Shown here: positions 33,976 through 43,534 of the stretch, one piece after another
Layout of the letters: each line of letters starts with the position of its first letter
How positions within the stretch are numbered: position 1 is the first letter of the stretch
NCBI RefSeq assembly: GCF_004122145.1
Contig: NZ_SBKQ01000004.1
Location: 62,001 to 126,000, forward strand
Source: Flavobacterium piscinae
GTDB taxonomy: Bacteria > Bacteroidota > Bacteroidia > Flavobacteriales > Flavobacteriaceae
Length of the DNA stretch: 64,000 bases
Direction of reading: 5' to 3'
Notes under the pieces: generated by a model
What the model saw: only the letters and a program-made list of their open reading frames with translations
The model's database searches: none
What the model was told of the DNA's origin: nothing
Made by a program: the position numbers and the translations under genes

Positions 33976-34509
33976 CTAATCAAGTTTCAAACTATCTTTC
34001 ACTTCTTCCACAATTTCAATGGTTACTTTCATTGTCCCATAGCCATGATGCCTGGCAATATCACGAAAAGCTCTTTTGCTCAAATCGATTTCTCTGCCTT
34101 TTGTAAATGGGCCTCTGTCGTTGATGGTAACCATAACCGATTTGTCATTGGCCTCATTAGTCACACGAACTTTGGTGCCAAAAGGCAGTTTTTTATGAGC
34201 AGCAGTATACTTTTGATTGTCAAAAATTTGACCGCTTGCCGTTTTTCTACCGGTGAATTTATCGTGATAGTAAGAAGCATGGGCCCCTTTTTTGTAAAGC
34301 TTAAAACGATAATTAGCTTCCGTTTTTATGCTATCGTTTAAGATACTGTCTTTTTTTATAGTATCATTGAGAATCAACCGTTCAAAACTAGGTCTTTCAA
34401 ATCGTTTTGTTTTAAATGAAAAACTACTAAAAAAAAGTAAAGACAAAATGCCCAACACGAGAAGTTCAGTTTTGTGTTTCATAAGCCAACTATTTAGTGA
34501 CTGTTTCAT
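33976..34509 (-). CDS. RlpA-like double-psi beta-barrel protein
   Basis: The N-terminal membrane anchor (about 14-32, LLVLGILSLLFFSSFSF) is followed by a linker and a double-psi beta-barrel domain (about 78-170). The RlpA landmarks are ASYYHDKFTGRKTASGQIFD, LPFGTKVRVTNEANDKSV and INDRGPFTKGREIDLSKRAF. RlpA proteins bind, and in some species cleave, naked glycan strands at the septum. No SPOR domain is present, so this is a short version. It shares a strand with the membrane protein downstream of the next terminator but has its own start. Confidence 0.86.
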   Translation of the reverse strand: MKQSLNSWLMKHKTELLVLGILSLLFFSSFSFKTKRFERPSFERLILNDTIKKDSILNDSIKTEANYRFKLYKKGAHASYYHDKFTGRKTASGQIFDNQKYTAAHKKLPFGTKVRVTNEANDKSVMVTINDRGPFTKGREIDLSKRAFRDIARHHGYGTMKVTIEIVEEVKDSLKLD

Positions 34510-34531
34510 TTAACAAATACTATTCCAACAA

Positions 34532-34559
34532 TAAAAAAAACCACGTCAATCCGTGGTTT
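34532..34559 (-). terminator. Terminator of the four-TM protein gene
   Basis: The inverted repeat AAACCACG / CGTGGTTT (34538-34559) has a T-run on the minus strand (34533-34540). It lies a few bases past the stop codon of the four-TM gene and ahead of the RlpA start. Confidence 0.86.
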
Positions 34560-34565
34560 ACCTTC

Positions 34566-34997
34566 TTAAGCGAACCATGTTTTCCATGGAAGGCGGCTTA
34601 ATATAAGGACTAAACCAATAGCATAAAAGAAAAATATCTTTCTGAATTTGAGTTCTTGTGCCACTTTTTTGTGTTTAGACCATCCTATTGTAATTAGAGC
34701 AATAGCAATAATATTAATGAGTGGATGCTCTAACATGGTCAAACGCAATTCGGAATTTTTCATGGCTCCTTCAATTTCAAATGCTTTTAATCCTTTTTGA
34801 GAAACAAAATAGACGGCTAAACCCAAAAGTAATTGCACGTGCGTAAATATTAATGCAAAAAGCGAAATGCGTAAGTCTTTTGATTCAAAAGATTTTTTAG
34901 ACGTATAGCCTATTAAGGCGTTTACAACGGCAATAAAAAGCACAATAAGAGCCAAATAAGCCCACCAAGAATGAAGTTTTTGTAAAAGTTCGTACAT
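34566..34997 (-). CDS. Four-TM membrane protein of unknown function
   Basis: The start at the ATG at 34997 (MYELLQKLHSWWAYL) is preferred over an in-frame upstream site, giving 143 residues. Four hydrophobic helices are readable (about 9-31, 47-66, 88-107 and 119-136). Histidines lie at or near the helices (LHSWW, THVQLLLG, EHPLINI), and similar proteins in Bacteroidota are sometimes labelled cytochrome b-like; haem binding is unproven. It lies downstream of the TonB receptor gene behind that gene's terminator. Confidence 0.65.
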   Translation of the reverse strand: MYELLQKLHSWWAYLALIVLFIAVVNALIGYTSKKSFESKDLRISLFALIFTHVQLLLGLAVYFVSQKGLKAFEIEGAMKNSELRLTMLEHPLINIIAIALITIGWSKHKKVAQELKFRKIFFFYAIGLVLILSRLPWKTWFA

Positions 34998-35029
34998 AGC
35001 GTTGATTTTTTTGAATAACAAATATAATC

Positions 35030-35070
35030 AAAAAAAGAAAAACCTCCGATTAAATTAACCGAAGGCTTTT
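35030..35070 (-). terminator. Terminator of the TonB-dependent receptor gene
   Basis: On the minus strand GCCTTCGGTTAA pairs with TTAATCGGAGGT including G-U pairs, followed by a T-rich tract (35030-35042). It lies about 30 bp after the receptor stop codon. Confidence 0.78.
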
Positions 35071-35096
35071 CCTCAAAACAAATAAAAAAATTTCTG

Positions 35097-38000
35097 TTAG
35101 TTGAAGGTATATCTAACTCCAATTTGCATTTGCCATCTTGATGAATTTAAACCTTGATCGTCAATCTGATTTAATGATTGTTCAACTGCCGGATTATAAC
35201 GGAATGTTGGTGTTGTACCATCGGCTAAAAAGCCAACCTGATTGAGCAATTGCACTTGGTCAAAAGTGGCAAAATAACGTTTACCCCAATCTTTATTTAA
35301 AAGGTTTGTAAAGTTAAAAATGTCGGCGGTTAACTCAAAGGTGTGTTTTTTATTTTTGATGTTTAAAATAAACTCTTGAGCAAATTTTAAATCTATCACA
35401 TGACTCCATTTTAATCGGTCTCCATTTCGTTCTGCATAATTTCCTCTTCTACTTTTGAGGTATTCGTTTCCTTCTATAAATGCATTCAAAGCATCCCATT
35501 GTTGTTGAGGGTCTAAACCGGTAGAAGGGTCGGCTACCAAAACAATATCCGATTGACTGGCAGGCACATAAATCAGAGCCGAGTTTGAAAAGGTATCACT
35601 TAAAAGTCTTCCGTTATCATTATAAACATAACTAATTGGTGTTCCTTCTGCTCCTTCGTAAAACAAACCAATTCTGGTTTTTAAGTATTTGTTCCATTTG
35701 TAAGTTAAGAATGAATTTGCTAAAACTCGATGACCTTGATCAAAATCAGAACGAGCAACACCTCCAATCGCATTTGAACCGTTTACAGTCTCAATATTAT
35801 TCCATTGAGAACTATTTTGGGACGATGTTGCATCAAACAATGTCGTTGATTCTCCATAAGAATACGTAGCTTGCACACTTGCATCAATTTTATCAGATAT
35901 AAAATTTCTCGTTAACGTAAATGCTGCATTCCAAGATTTTCCTTCACTAGTATTCGAAGCTAAATAAATCCCTTGATACGTATTATCAATTCTATTGTTC
36001 GCATTATAGCGGGGTCGAGTATCTCCTCCTGTTAGGTTTGTAGCCGGTTCTCTCAAATTAATATTTTCATACGTAATTGCACTAATATTATCATTGTATG
36101 TAAAATCAGTTGTCAATCGAATCCCAAAAGGTAATTTTTGGTCAATTGCCAAATTGGCTTTAAAGACTTGAGGTAATTTAAAATCCTTCGCAAACAAATC
36201 TACAACACCGGAAAATTGACCGGGAGCACCTGGATTTCCTTGAGCAGGAGCAATAGTAGACGGTAATGTTGCAATTTGAGAAGATACGCTGGTATTTGGA
36301 TTAAAGTTCGGCATATTCGGATTTGTGGCACCGTTGATGTCAACAGTTCCTTGTGTTACCCCATTATTATTGTAAGCTCCACCAGGCCAAACCAATGGAA
36401 GTCTAGACGTGAAAATTCCTAAACCACCTCTAATTTGCGTCTGTTTTTTCCCATTCACATCATAATTAAAACCTAAACGAGGTGAAATATGTGCTCTAGA
36501 ATCAATTCGATTGCCAACTTTGGCTCCTTTTAAATCTTTCCCGGCTGCTTCCAAAAGTGGAATTGTTCTGTTATTGAAGTCCTCATTTACAATATAGTCA
36601 TCCCAAACCGGTACATCTACTCTAAGTCCGAAAGAAAATCTAAAATTGTCTGTTATTCGCATTTCATTTTGAATATACCCTCCCAACTGCATCACATCAA
36701 ATTCTGCAGCTCCTTGCGAATCATCTCCATCTCCTCCCACTAATGAATAACCAATTCTAAATCGGTTTGGTTTATTATTATCTAAGAAATCTTGTAAGGT
36801 ACTATAACGATAATAACCATAATTTCTTCCGAAGAACACGTTCTTTGAAGAACTAAATTCATTATGAGTTCCTATCGTTATAGTGTTGATTCCGGTTTGT
36901 ATTTCTACATTATCCGTAACTGTAAAAATCTTTTGCTCTAATAAATTAGCCGTAGAAAAAGGCTCTGAACCGACAAAAATAGTTCCTAAACCATCTCTAA
37001 TTTCTAAATATGGGAAAGGATCTCCAAGTGCATTGCGATCATCTTTCACGCTCGTATAACCTAAAACTAAGCTGTTTGAAACTTTGTCACTGAATCGTGA
37101 ACTCAATTCAATCGATGATGAGTTTGTGGTGGACGTAAATTCTTGAGCTCCATTATAAAAATTGATTGAATTGTTTGAAGATCTAAAGGGTGAAATATTT
37201 ACCGCTTTCACTAAACTATGACGAACAGCCAATTTATGATTGTCGTTAATATTCCAGTCAATTTTAGCAATAAATTTATCACTCACTAAAGAGCTTTTTG
37301 TATTAGCATATTCGCCTGGATTGTATCCATATTCTGAAATTAAATAATTGCTTAACTCATCAATTCTTGTGGCAGCTAAACCGGGCACTATATCCGGACT
37401 ATTTCCTTGTAAAGCAATGTTTCCAACATAATTGTTTATCTCAAAAGGTTGTGGCGTTTCATTGTCTTGACGTTCGTAATTAATAAAATAGAACAATTTG
37501 TCTTTTTTTATCGCTCCTGCGGCTCTTACTCCAATAGTTGTAGCATCAAATTCAGCTAATTTACTTCTGTTTGTAGAACTAATTGCATTCGGCGTCATCC
37601 CGGCCAAATTTTGATTTCTATTTAAATAATAAGCAGAACCTTCAAAATTATTTGTCCCTGATCGAGTAATAGCACTAATTGACCCTCCGGCAAATCCCGA
37701 AATTTTCACATCAAAAGGAGCTACTTGTACTTGAAATTGCTCAATCGCATCTACAGAAATTGGACTTACCCCCGTTTGTCCTCCATTTGTTCCGTTGGCT
37801 GCCAAACCAAAAACATCGTTGTTTACTGCTCCGTCAATGTAAATAGCATTAAAACGATTGTTTTGTCCACTTATCGAAATCACATCGTCTCCTCGTAACT
37901 GAGCTTGTGGAGTTAAACGAGCAAAGTCAGTAATATTCCTTGACAATGTGGGTAAATTTTGAATTCTCTTAGAATCAATAATGGTTTGGGCTCCCGTTTT

Positions 38001-38402
38001 TTTGGAATTAAAGTCAGCGTCTTTTGTACCCGTAAGCACTACTTCCTCCAAAGCACTAACTTCGCTTTCCAAATCAATGTTGATCAACCTAGAATCCCCT
38101 AATTGCAAGTAAATATTTTGTCCCTTGAATGGCTTATATCCTACATACGTTACATCGAGAATATAAGGACCTCCTACTCTCATATTAGAGATTCGGTAAG
38201 CCCCTTTTTCATCGGTTGTAGCTGTGTAACGTGTTCCGGAAGGTTCGTGTGTTACGATGATTGTTGCTCCCGGTAACGACTCATCTCCTTTTTCAGACAC
38301 TTTCCCCAAGATGGATGCTGTAGTATTTCCTTGGGCATGCCCCTTTACCATAAAGACAGACATGAAACAAATAATTAAAAATAAATGTAAATTTTTTTTC
38401 AT
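35097..38402 (-). CDS. Oar-like TonB-dependent outer-membrane receptor
   Basis: The start at the ATG at 38402 (MKKNLHLFLIICFMSVFMVKG) gives a proper signal peptide; an upstream in-frame ATG would add 12 residues ahead of it. The 1101-residue protein has an N-terminal carboxypeptidase-regulatory-like domain (about 27-105, GKVSEKGDESLPGATI). A plug follows (about 115-240, KRIQNLPTLSRNITDFARLTPQ; VEQFQVQVAPFDVKISGFAGG), then a long 22-strand-type barrel ending in an aromatic residue (GVRYTFN). This layout is that of Oar-type receptors. No SusD partner or surface enzyme adjoins it, so a glycan role is not supported; the substrate is unknown. Confidence 0.9.
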   Translation of the reverse strand: MKKNLHLFLIICFMSVFMVKGHAQGNTTASILGKVSEKGDESLPGATIIVTHEPSGTRYTATTDEKGAYRISNMRVGGPYILDVTYVGYKPFKGQNIYLQLGDSRLINIDLESEVSALEEVVLTGTKDADFNSKKTGAQTIIDSKRIQNLPTLSRNITDFARLTPQAQLRGDDVISISGQNNRFNAIYIDGAVNNDVFGLAANGTNGGQTGVSPISVDAIEQFQVQVAPFDVKISGFAGGSISAITRSGTNNFEGSAYYLNRNQNLAGMTPNAISSTNRSKLAEFDATTIGVRAAGAIKKDKLFYFINYERQDNETPQPFEINNYVGNIALQGNSPDIVPGLAATRIDELSNYLISEYGYNPGEYANTKSSLVSDKFIAKIDWNINDNHKLAVRHSLVKAVNISPFRSSNNSINFYNGAQEFTSTTNSSSIELSSRFSDKVSNSLVLGYTSVKDDRNALGDPFPYLEIRDGLGTIFVGSEPFSTANLLEQKIFTVTDNVEIQTGINTITIGTHNEFSSSKNVFFGRNYGYYRYSTLQDFLDNNKPNRFRIGYSLVGGDGDDSQGAAEFDVMQLGGYIQNEMRITDNFRFSFGLRVDVPVWDDYIVNEDFNNRTIPLLEAAGKDLKGAKVGNRIDSRAHISPRLGFNYDVNGKKQTQIRGGLGIFTSRLPLVWPGGAYNNNGVTQGTVDINGATNPNMPNFNPNTSVSSQIATLPSTIAPAQGNPGAPGQFSGVVDLFAKDFKLPQVFKANLAIDQKLPFGIRLTTDFTYNDNISAITYENINLREPATNLTGGDTRPRYNANNRIDNTYQGIYLASNTSEGKSWNAAFTLTRNFISDKIDASVQATYSYGESTTLFDATSSQNSSQWNNIETVNGSNAIGGVARSDFDQGHRVLANSFLTYKWNKYLKTRIGLFYEGAEGTPISYVYNDNGRLLSDTFSNSALIYVPASQSDIVLVADPSTGLDPQQQWDALNAFIEGNEYLKSRRGNYAERNGDRLKWSHVIDLKFAQEFILNIKNKKHTFELTADIFNFTNLLNKDWGKRYFATFDQVQLLNQVGFLADGTTPTFRYNPAVEQSLNQIDDQGLNSSRWQMQIGVRYTFN

Positions 38403-38599
38403 GGTTTTCGATTTAATTTGACCGCAAAATTCAGCCATTGGAAAACCTCAATCGTTATGAAAATGTTAAGGAAATCAACTTTATAATTTTATAATCTTAT
38501 CTACACAAAAAAGAAACAATAGAAAGAAAATGTACTTTTTTAATCATCATTTGGAAATCATAATTTGATTAAAAAATAACATTTGATTTTAAAAGGCAC

Positions 38600-38631
38600 A
38601 AAAAAACCACGAAGGAGAATTCTTCGTGGTT
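38600..38631 (-). terminator. Terminator of the pgi gene
   Basis: A perfect 10-bp stem (AACCACGAAG / CTTCGTGGTT) has a 7-nt loop; the minus strand runs into a T-run. It sits 20 bp after the pgi stop codon. Confidence 0.9.
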
Positions 38632-38650
38632 ACAATTATTAATTAAAAAA

Positions 38651-40294
38651 TTATTTCTTGTCCAAAAAATACTTTAGTAAAAAGTGAGTAGAACCATCGT
38701 GTTCTTTAATGTTTCCTGTATGAATTTCATCTAAAATGGAATTGGCCAATTGTTTTCCTAATTCAACCCCCCATTGGTCGTAGCTGAAAATATTCCATAT
38801 TACTCCTTGCACAAATATTTTGTGTTCGTATAAAGCAATCAATTCACCCAAACTTTCCGGAGTTAATTGATTGATTAAAAGTGTGTTGGTTGGTCTATTC
38901 CCTGAAAATATTTTAAACGGTAATAAAAATTCTGCTTTTTCACCGGATATGCCTTGTTTTTCAAATTCTGCCAACACCTGTTCCGCCGATTTCCCATTTA
39001 ACAATGCTTCAGTTTGAGCAAAAAAGTTAGACATCAATTTGTCATGATGATCTTGATTGCCATGAAGCGATTTAACATAGCCTATAAAATCAGTCGGAAT
39101 CAATTTGGTTCCTTGGTGAATTAATTGGAAAAAAGCGTGTTGTGAATTCGTTCCCGGTTCGCCCCAAATAATGGTTCCGGTTTGATAATTGACCGGATTT
39201 CCGTCGCGGTCGATGCTTTTACCGTTGCTTTCCATAATTCCTTGTTGCAGGTAGGGGGCCAATTTTTGCAAATATTGAGTGTACGGAATCAACGCTTCGC
39301 TTTCTGCACCAAAGAAATTGTTATACCAAACACTTAACAAAGCCAAAACAACCGGAATATTTTTATCAAAAGGAGTTGTTTTAAAATGCTCATCCATGTT
39401 GTTCGCTCCTTTTAATAATTTGTCAAAATGATCAAAACCAACGGCCAAACTAATGGATAATCCAACAGCACTCCACAACGAAAATCGTCCGCCAACCCAA
39501 TCCCACATCGGGAAAATATTGTCCGGGTGGATTCCGAATTCAGTTACTCGCTGAATATTGGTGGAAACAGCCACAAAATGTTTCGCAACGTCTTCTTGCT
39601 TGGCTGATTGCAAAAACCAATTTCGAATGGTTTCTGAATTGGATAGGGTTTCTTGTGTAGTAAATGTTTTAGAAACAATGACAAATAAAGTAGTTTCCGG
39701 ATTTAATTTTTTAATAACTTCATTCACGTGATCTCCATCAACGTTGGAAACAAAATGAACAGTTAAGTGATTTTTATAAAACTGAAGTGCCTCCACTACC
39801 ATCGCCGGACCTAAATCGGAGCCACCAATACCAATGTTTACAATATCAGTAAATTGTTTTCCGGTAAATCCTTTTCTGTTTCCGTTGACAACTTCGTCGG
39901 TAAAATTTTTAATTTTATTTTTAACCGAATAAACTTCCGGCATCACATTTTGACCATCCACCAAAACTTTTGAATCAGACGGAGCACGTAAAGCCGTGTG
40001 TAAAACCGCCCTATTTTCAGTTTGATTAATGGTATCTCCGGCAAAATATTTTTGAATGGCATCTTCCAAATTCACTTCTTTGGCCAAATCCAAAAGATGA
40101 CTCATCGTTTCCTGAGTGACAATATTTTTGGAATAATCTACTAAAAAATCATTCCATTGGATATGTAAATTGGACGCACGATTTGGATCTTTTTCAAAAA
40201 GTTCTTGCATGGAGACATATTGCATGTCTTCAAAATGTTTTCGCAAACTTTGCCAAGCTGCTGTTCCGGAAGGGTTTGTATTTTCTAAAGCCAT
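38651..40294 (-). CDS. pgi: Glucose-6-phosphate isomerase
   Basis: Pgi interconverts glucose 6-phosphate and fructose 6-phosphate in glycolysis and gluconeogenesis. The 547-residue protein is of the full-length eukaryote/E. coli type. Signatures are [31 protein letters not shown], the PGI signature near [17 protein letters not shown], and [19 protein letters not shown] with the catalytic His. The start codon lies 1 bp from the stop of the M23 peptidase gene, so the two are cotranscribed. Confidence 0.97.
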   Translation of the reverse strand: MALENTNPSGTAAWQSLRKHFEDMQYVSMQELFEKDPNRASNLHIQWNDFLVDYSKNIVTQETMSHLLDLAKEVNLEDAIQKYFAGDTINQTENRAVLHTALRAPSDSKVLVDGQNVMPEVYSVKNKIKNFTDEVVNGNRKGFTGKQFTDIVNIGIGGSDLGPAMVVEALQFYKNHLTVHFVSNVDGDHVNEVIKKLNPETTLFVIVSKTFTTQETLSNSETIRNWFLQSAKQEDVAKHFVAVSTNIQRVTEFGIHPDNIFPMWDWVGGRFSLWSAVGLSISLAVGFDHFDKLLKGANNMDEHFKTTPFDKNIPVVLALLSVWYNNFFGAESEALIPYTQYLQKLAPYLQQGIMESNGKSIDRDGNPVNYQTGTIIWGEPGTNSQHAFFQLIHQGTKLIPTDFIGYVKSLHGNQDHHDKLMSNFFAQTEALLNGKSAEQVLAEFEKQGISGEKAEFLLPFKIFSGNRPTNTLLINQLTPESLGELIALYEHKIFVQGVIWNIFSYDQWGVELGKQLANSILDEIHTGNIKEHDGSTHFLLKYFLDKK

Positions 40295-40295
40295 T

Positions 40296-41534
40296 TTATT
40301 TTAATTTAAGTGTCGCGATACTGTCTAATTCTTTCTTTAATGGAGCAATGTAGGCTAAATAGTTTGCTTTGTGCTTTGCATTCATGGGTTCGGTATTCGG
40401 AAGTTTTTGCGAGAGCGGATCAACTTGTACCCCATTTTTCCAAAAACGATAACAAACATGCGGTCCTGTGGCTAAACCGGTACTTCCTACTTTTCCAATT
40501 ACTTCTCCTTGTGCCACATGTTGCCCTTGTCGAACTAAAATTTTAGACATGTGTAGGTATTGAGTGGAATACGTTCCATTGTGTTTTACTTTGACATAAT
40601 TTCCATTCCCTGCTGTATATCCTGTGCGTTCAACAATACCGGAAGCGGTGGTTTTAATTGGCGTTCCGTGTGGAGCGGCATAATCGGTTCCTTTATGAGC
40701 TTTCCATGTCATTTGAACCGGATGAAATCGTTTGGGTGAAAAACGGGAAGAAATTCGGAAGAAGTCCAACGGAGCTTTTAAAAACATGGTTTTCAATCCT
40801 TTACCTTCTTCGTCATAGTAATCTACTTTTCTGGAAAGACTGTCCAATTTGTATGGAAAAGCATAAATTCTCTTTCCTTTATGTTCAAAAAATGAGCTTT
40901 CTAATCGGTCTACTCCGGCATAAATACTATCGTTAATGTATTTTTCATAAAACGTAACGGCAAATTTATCTTCTTTTTGAATTTTAAAAAAGTCGATGGA
41001 ATATTCATAAATCTTGGCTAAATTATTCGCCACACCGGCATCCACGCCATTTTTATTCAAAGTTTCAGATAAAGAACCATGAATTGCCGTGGCAATGGTT
41101 CTTCTTCGGATGGTGATTGGTTTTTGTTTGTTGTATGCCTTTACAATCGTATCTCGAAAATCGACTACGCTGTAATTGATATTATCTTTTTGATAAATAA
41201 AAACCTGAAGTTGATTGGGCTTTTCTTTTGATTTTAATAATGTAATCGGCTTTCCAACACGAATATCCCGCATCTTAAAACTGTCTTTCACTTGTTCGGT
41301 TACCTCATGTACTTTGAAATTTCCGATGTTGTGATTTTCTAATAATTTACCGAATGTATCGCCGCTTTTAATCGTGTCTTGAACAACCAAATAATCGTTT
41401 AAAGTGAATCCGAATTCAACGACTATTGGTATTTTGGGTTTTGTATCTTCTTCTATAATGACTTTATCAACCTTTTTTTCGCACGAAAACAAGCTCAGTG
41501 CAAATAAAACAGCTAGTATTTTGTTGAATTTCAA
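40296..41534 (-). CDS. M23-family peptidoglycan endopeptidase lipoprotein
   Basis: The lipobox LFSC (Cys18) anchors the 412-residue protein. A central region (about 60-280) resembles the LysM-like and linker domains of DipM/MepM-type proteins. The LytM peptidase domain (about 290-385) has [11 protein letters not shown] (first zinc ligands) and [25 protein letters not shown] ending. In that last motif the usual HxH is H-V-C, so a zinc ligand is Cys or missing. It probably cleaves cross-linking peptides of the wall. It is directly upstream of pgi (1 bp). Confidence 0.88.
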   Translation of the reverse strand: MKFNKILAVLFALSLFSCEKKVDKVIIEEDTKPKIPIVVEFGFTLNDYLVVQDTIKSGDTFGKLLENHNIGNFKVHEVTEQVKDSFKMRDIRVGKPITLLKSKEKPNQLQVFIYQKDNINYSVVDFRDTIVKAYNKQKPITIRRRTIATAIHGSLSETLNKNGVDAGVANNLAKIYEYSIDFFKIQKEDKFAVTFYEKYINDSIYAGVDRLESSFFEHKGKRIYAFPYKLDSLSRKVDYYDEEGKGLKTMFLKAPLDFFRISSRFSPKRFHPVQMTWKAHKGTDYAAPHGTPIKTTASGIVERTGYTAGNGNYVKVKHNGTYSTQYLHMSKILVRQGQHVAQGEVIGKVGSTGLATGPHVCYRFWKNGVQVDPLSQKLPNTEPMNAKHKANYLAYIAPLKKELDSIATLKLK

Positions 41535-41553
41535 TTTGTAACTTTTAATCTAA

Positions 41554-42489
41554 TTAAACACTTTCTTTTTCTCCCCAAGTTGCCAATTCTTCCTCCGACC
41601 ATAATTCCGGGAAGAAAATTCTTCGTTGGTATTTAGGAAGCATGTATTTTTTCCAATCGCTTCCGCCGGTTGCTTCACCACTGCCATGACCACTCTCGAT
41701 GTATTTTTTGGCCGCATTAAAATGCCCCATTACCCAGGTAATGTTAACGGTGTAATCATAATGTCGCATGGCTTTAACCAACGCTTCATTTTTTTGATCC
41801 TCTTCCGGCAATTGTTTGAACTTTTGCCAAAGATTAATCGTGTTGTATTCTTCCATGAAGGCCAAAAATTCTTTCTTGTATTTTCTTTCGAATTCTAAAA
41901 TTAAATAGGACTTTTCGCCTGTTTGATAATCTTTCCCGGCGGCTTGCCAATACAAATGTTCCAGGGCATGTTCATAGGGTGTGTTGCGATCGATTGAACT
42001 TCTAAAACGATAATCAATCAAATTGATTAAGTCGGTTGAAGCAAATTCTATCAATCGGTATTGAGCACTTTGAAAACCGCTGGCAGGTGTTAATGTATTG
42101 CGGAATTTCATGTATTGTTCTACTTCCATTCCGTCTTTCATGATGGTAAAAGAAGTGGTCAGCATATCGAAATAACGACTGATTCGCATTAATTTTTCAG
42201 TAAAAAAAGCTGTTTCGGGCTTTTCAGAATGACAGACTTGCTCGATTTCCCAAAGTATCATTTTGAATAACAATTCATTCACTTGGTGATACATCACAAA
42301 AACCATCTCATCCGGCAAGGTTGTTCGTTGTATCTGCAAGTTCAAAAGTGCATCCGTTTGAATATAATCCCAATAAGTGATGGGCTTCGCCCACAAAAGT
42401 CCTTCTAAGTGTGTTTCCGTTTTTTGGTTAATTCCTTGAAACTTTTCTTCCAACTTTTCAAGAATATCATCGTGTGCGGTAGTATTCAT
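41554..42489 (-). CDS. kynA: Tryptophan 2,3-dioxygenase family protein
   Basis: The enzyme opens the indole ring of tryptophan to N-formylkynurenine using haem and oxygen. The 311-residue protein has the family blocks LLWAKPITYWDYIQTDALLNLQ, EMVFVMYHQVNELLFKMILWE, and FRNTLTPASGFQSAQYRLIEF. The C-terminal GHFNAAKKYIESGHG-EATGGSDWKKYM corresponds to the substrate-loop motif. Its first base overlaps the stop of the DUF3108 gene (TAATG), so the pair is coupled. No other kynurenine-pathway genes lie in the window. Confidence 0.88.
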   Translation of the reverse strand: MNTTAHDDILEKLEEKFQGINQKTETHLEGLLWAKPITYWDYIQTDALLNLQIQRTTLPDEMVFVMYHQVNELLFKMILWEIEQVCHSEKPETAFFTEKLMRISRYFDMLTTSFTIMKDGMEVEQYMKFRNTLTPASGFQSAQYRLIEFASTDLINLIDYRFRSSIDRNTPYEHALEHLYWQAAGKDYQTGEKSYLILEFERKYKKEFLAFMEEYNTINLWQKFKQLPEEDQKNEALVKAMRHYDYTVNITWVMGHFNAAKKYIESGHGSGEATGGSDWKKYMLPKYQRRIFFPELWSEEELATWGEKESV

Positions 42490-43280
42490 TACGGTTTTGC
42501 TTTAACGGTAAATGTATGTTTTAATCCTTTAAATTTTTCCAAATCAGCTTTGATCGATCCCACGGCTAATTCGGCCTTAATTCGCAGGGGTAATTTGTTG
42601 TCATCGTCTGAAATCCAAACAGTTAAGCTTTCTTGTTCTTTAAAAACACGTCCGGCTTGCACATAAGGCCTGAAAATCATGGCAGGAACGACACCAAATT
42701 TAGTTTTTAAATCTTCACGACCAATAAATTTCAGTTTAAATTTTGTAGTTTCTTCATCAAAAAACATATCGATGTCGATGGACTCTCCTACTTTTAGTTT
42801 ATCAACAGCAGGGTGATTTCTCAAATAATAAAATGTCGATAAAATATCTTGTGTTTTATCCGGTACTTGGAATGTTTTTTCTGTCTTCCGTTTATAGTCT
42901 TTTACCAAAACCGTATTGTTGCTTTGGTTGAAGAAACCTTCTTGGTTTTTGGTGTAACCGCCCTCGTCTATTTTTCGAACAAATTGATAGGGTTTACCGG
43001 TTTGTTTATCAAAATAACTTTGGTAATCATCTTCTACTTTAAAGAAAAATTTAGTCATTCCGGTGGTGTAGCCACGCCCTTTAGCATGAAAAACTTTTTT
43101 ATTGTTTCTAATGGCTTCATGCACACTCAATTCTGCCATTCCGGCATTAATCAAGCCGTAGTGAATGCGGAACTGAAACCATTCACCCACATCAAAAGCA
43201 TCTTCTTTTATAGGATAACTCGTCTGAGAATCAAAACTGGCAGTTGATATAAACAGGAAGAGAAGCAGTACTTTTTTCAT
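42489..43280 (-). CDS. Exported DUF3108-domain protein
   Basis: The 263-residue protein has a signal peptide (MKKVLLLFLFISTASF). The mature part matches DUF3108: FDVGEWFQFRIHYGLINAGMAEL, a central EDDYQSYFDKQTGKPYQFVRKIDEGGY, FYYLRNHP, and the C-terminal VWISDDDNKLPLRIKAELAVGSIKADL. The fold is related to LolA/LolB-like lipoprotein carriers, but the function is unknown. It is coupled with the tryptophan dioxygenase gene downstream by a 1-nt overlap. Confidence 0.86.
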   Translation of the reverse strand: MKKVLLLFLFISTASFDSQTSYPIKEDAFDVGEWFQFRIHYGLINAGMAELSVHEAIRNNKKVFHAKGRGYTTGMTKFFFKVEDDYQSYFDKQTGKPYQFVRKIDEGGYTKNQEGFFNQSNNTVLVKDYKRKTEKTFQVPDKTQDILSTFYYLRNHPAVDKLKVGESIDIDMFFDEETTKFKLKFIGREDLKTKFGVVPAMIFRPYVQAGRVFKEQESLTVWISDDDNKLPLRIKAELAVGSIKADLEKFKGLKHTFTVKAKP

Positions 43281-43450
43281 AAAACGTTGTCTTTTTTCAG
43301 AAGCCGTTGCAATTTCTGTTCCAAATGTACTAAATCTAAAAAAGACCTCAAAAAAAGGGAGGATTTTAATGTTTTTTTAGGATAATTGATTACTTCTTTA
43401 TTCTAAAAGTAGGGTAATTGTCTCAACAATTGTTAAAATAAAAAGTACGA

Positions 43451-43495
43451 TGTGACATTTGTCACTGTTTTGCTAAAGTAGATACAATAACTTTG
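43451..43495 (+). promoter_or_regulatory. CRP/FNR-like palindrome with a -7 box ahead of a T9SS cargo gene
   Basis: TGTGACATTTGTCACT at 43451-43466 fits the CRP half-site pattern TGTGA-N6-TCACA in 9 of 10 positions and is a perfect GTGACA-TT-TGTCAC palindrome. TAACTTTG (43488-43495) fits the Bacteroidota -7 box TAnnTTTG. The only TTG (43470) is 15 bp before it, shorter than usual. The palindrome centre lies about 42 bp before the expected transcription start, the class II activator position. Confidence 0.5.
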
Positions 43496-43534
43496 AACCT
43501 TTATTAACTAATTATTCATTCAAATAATACCATT

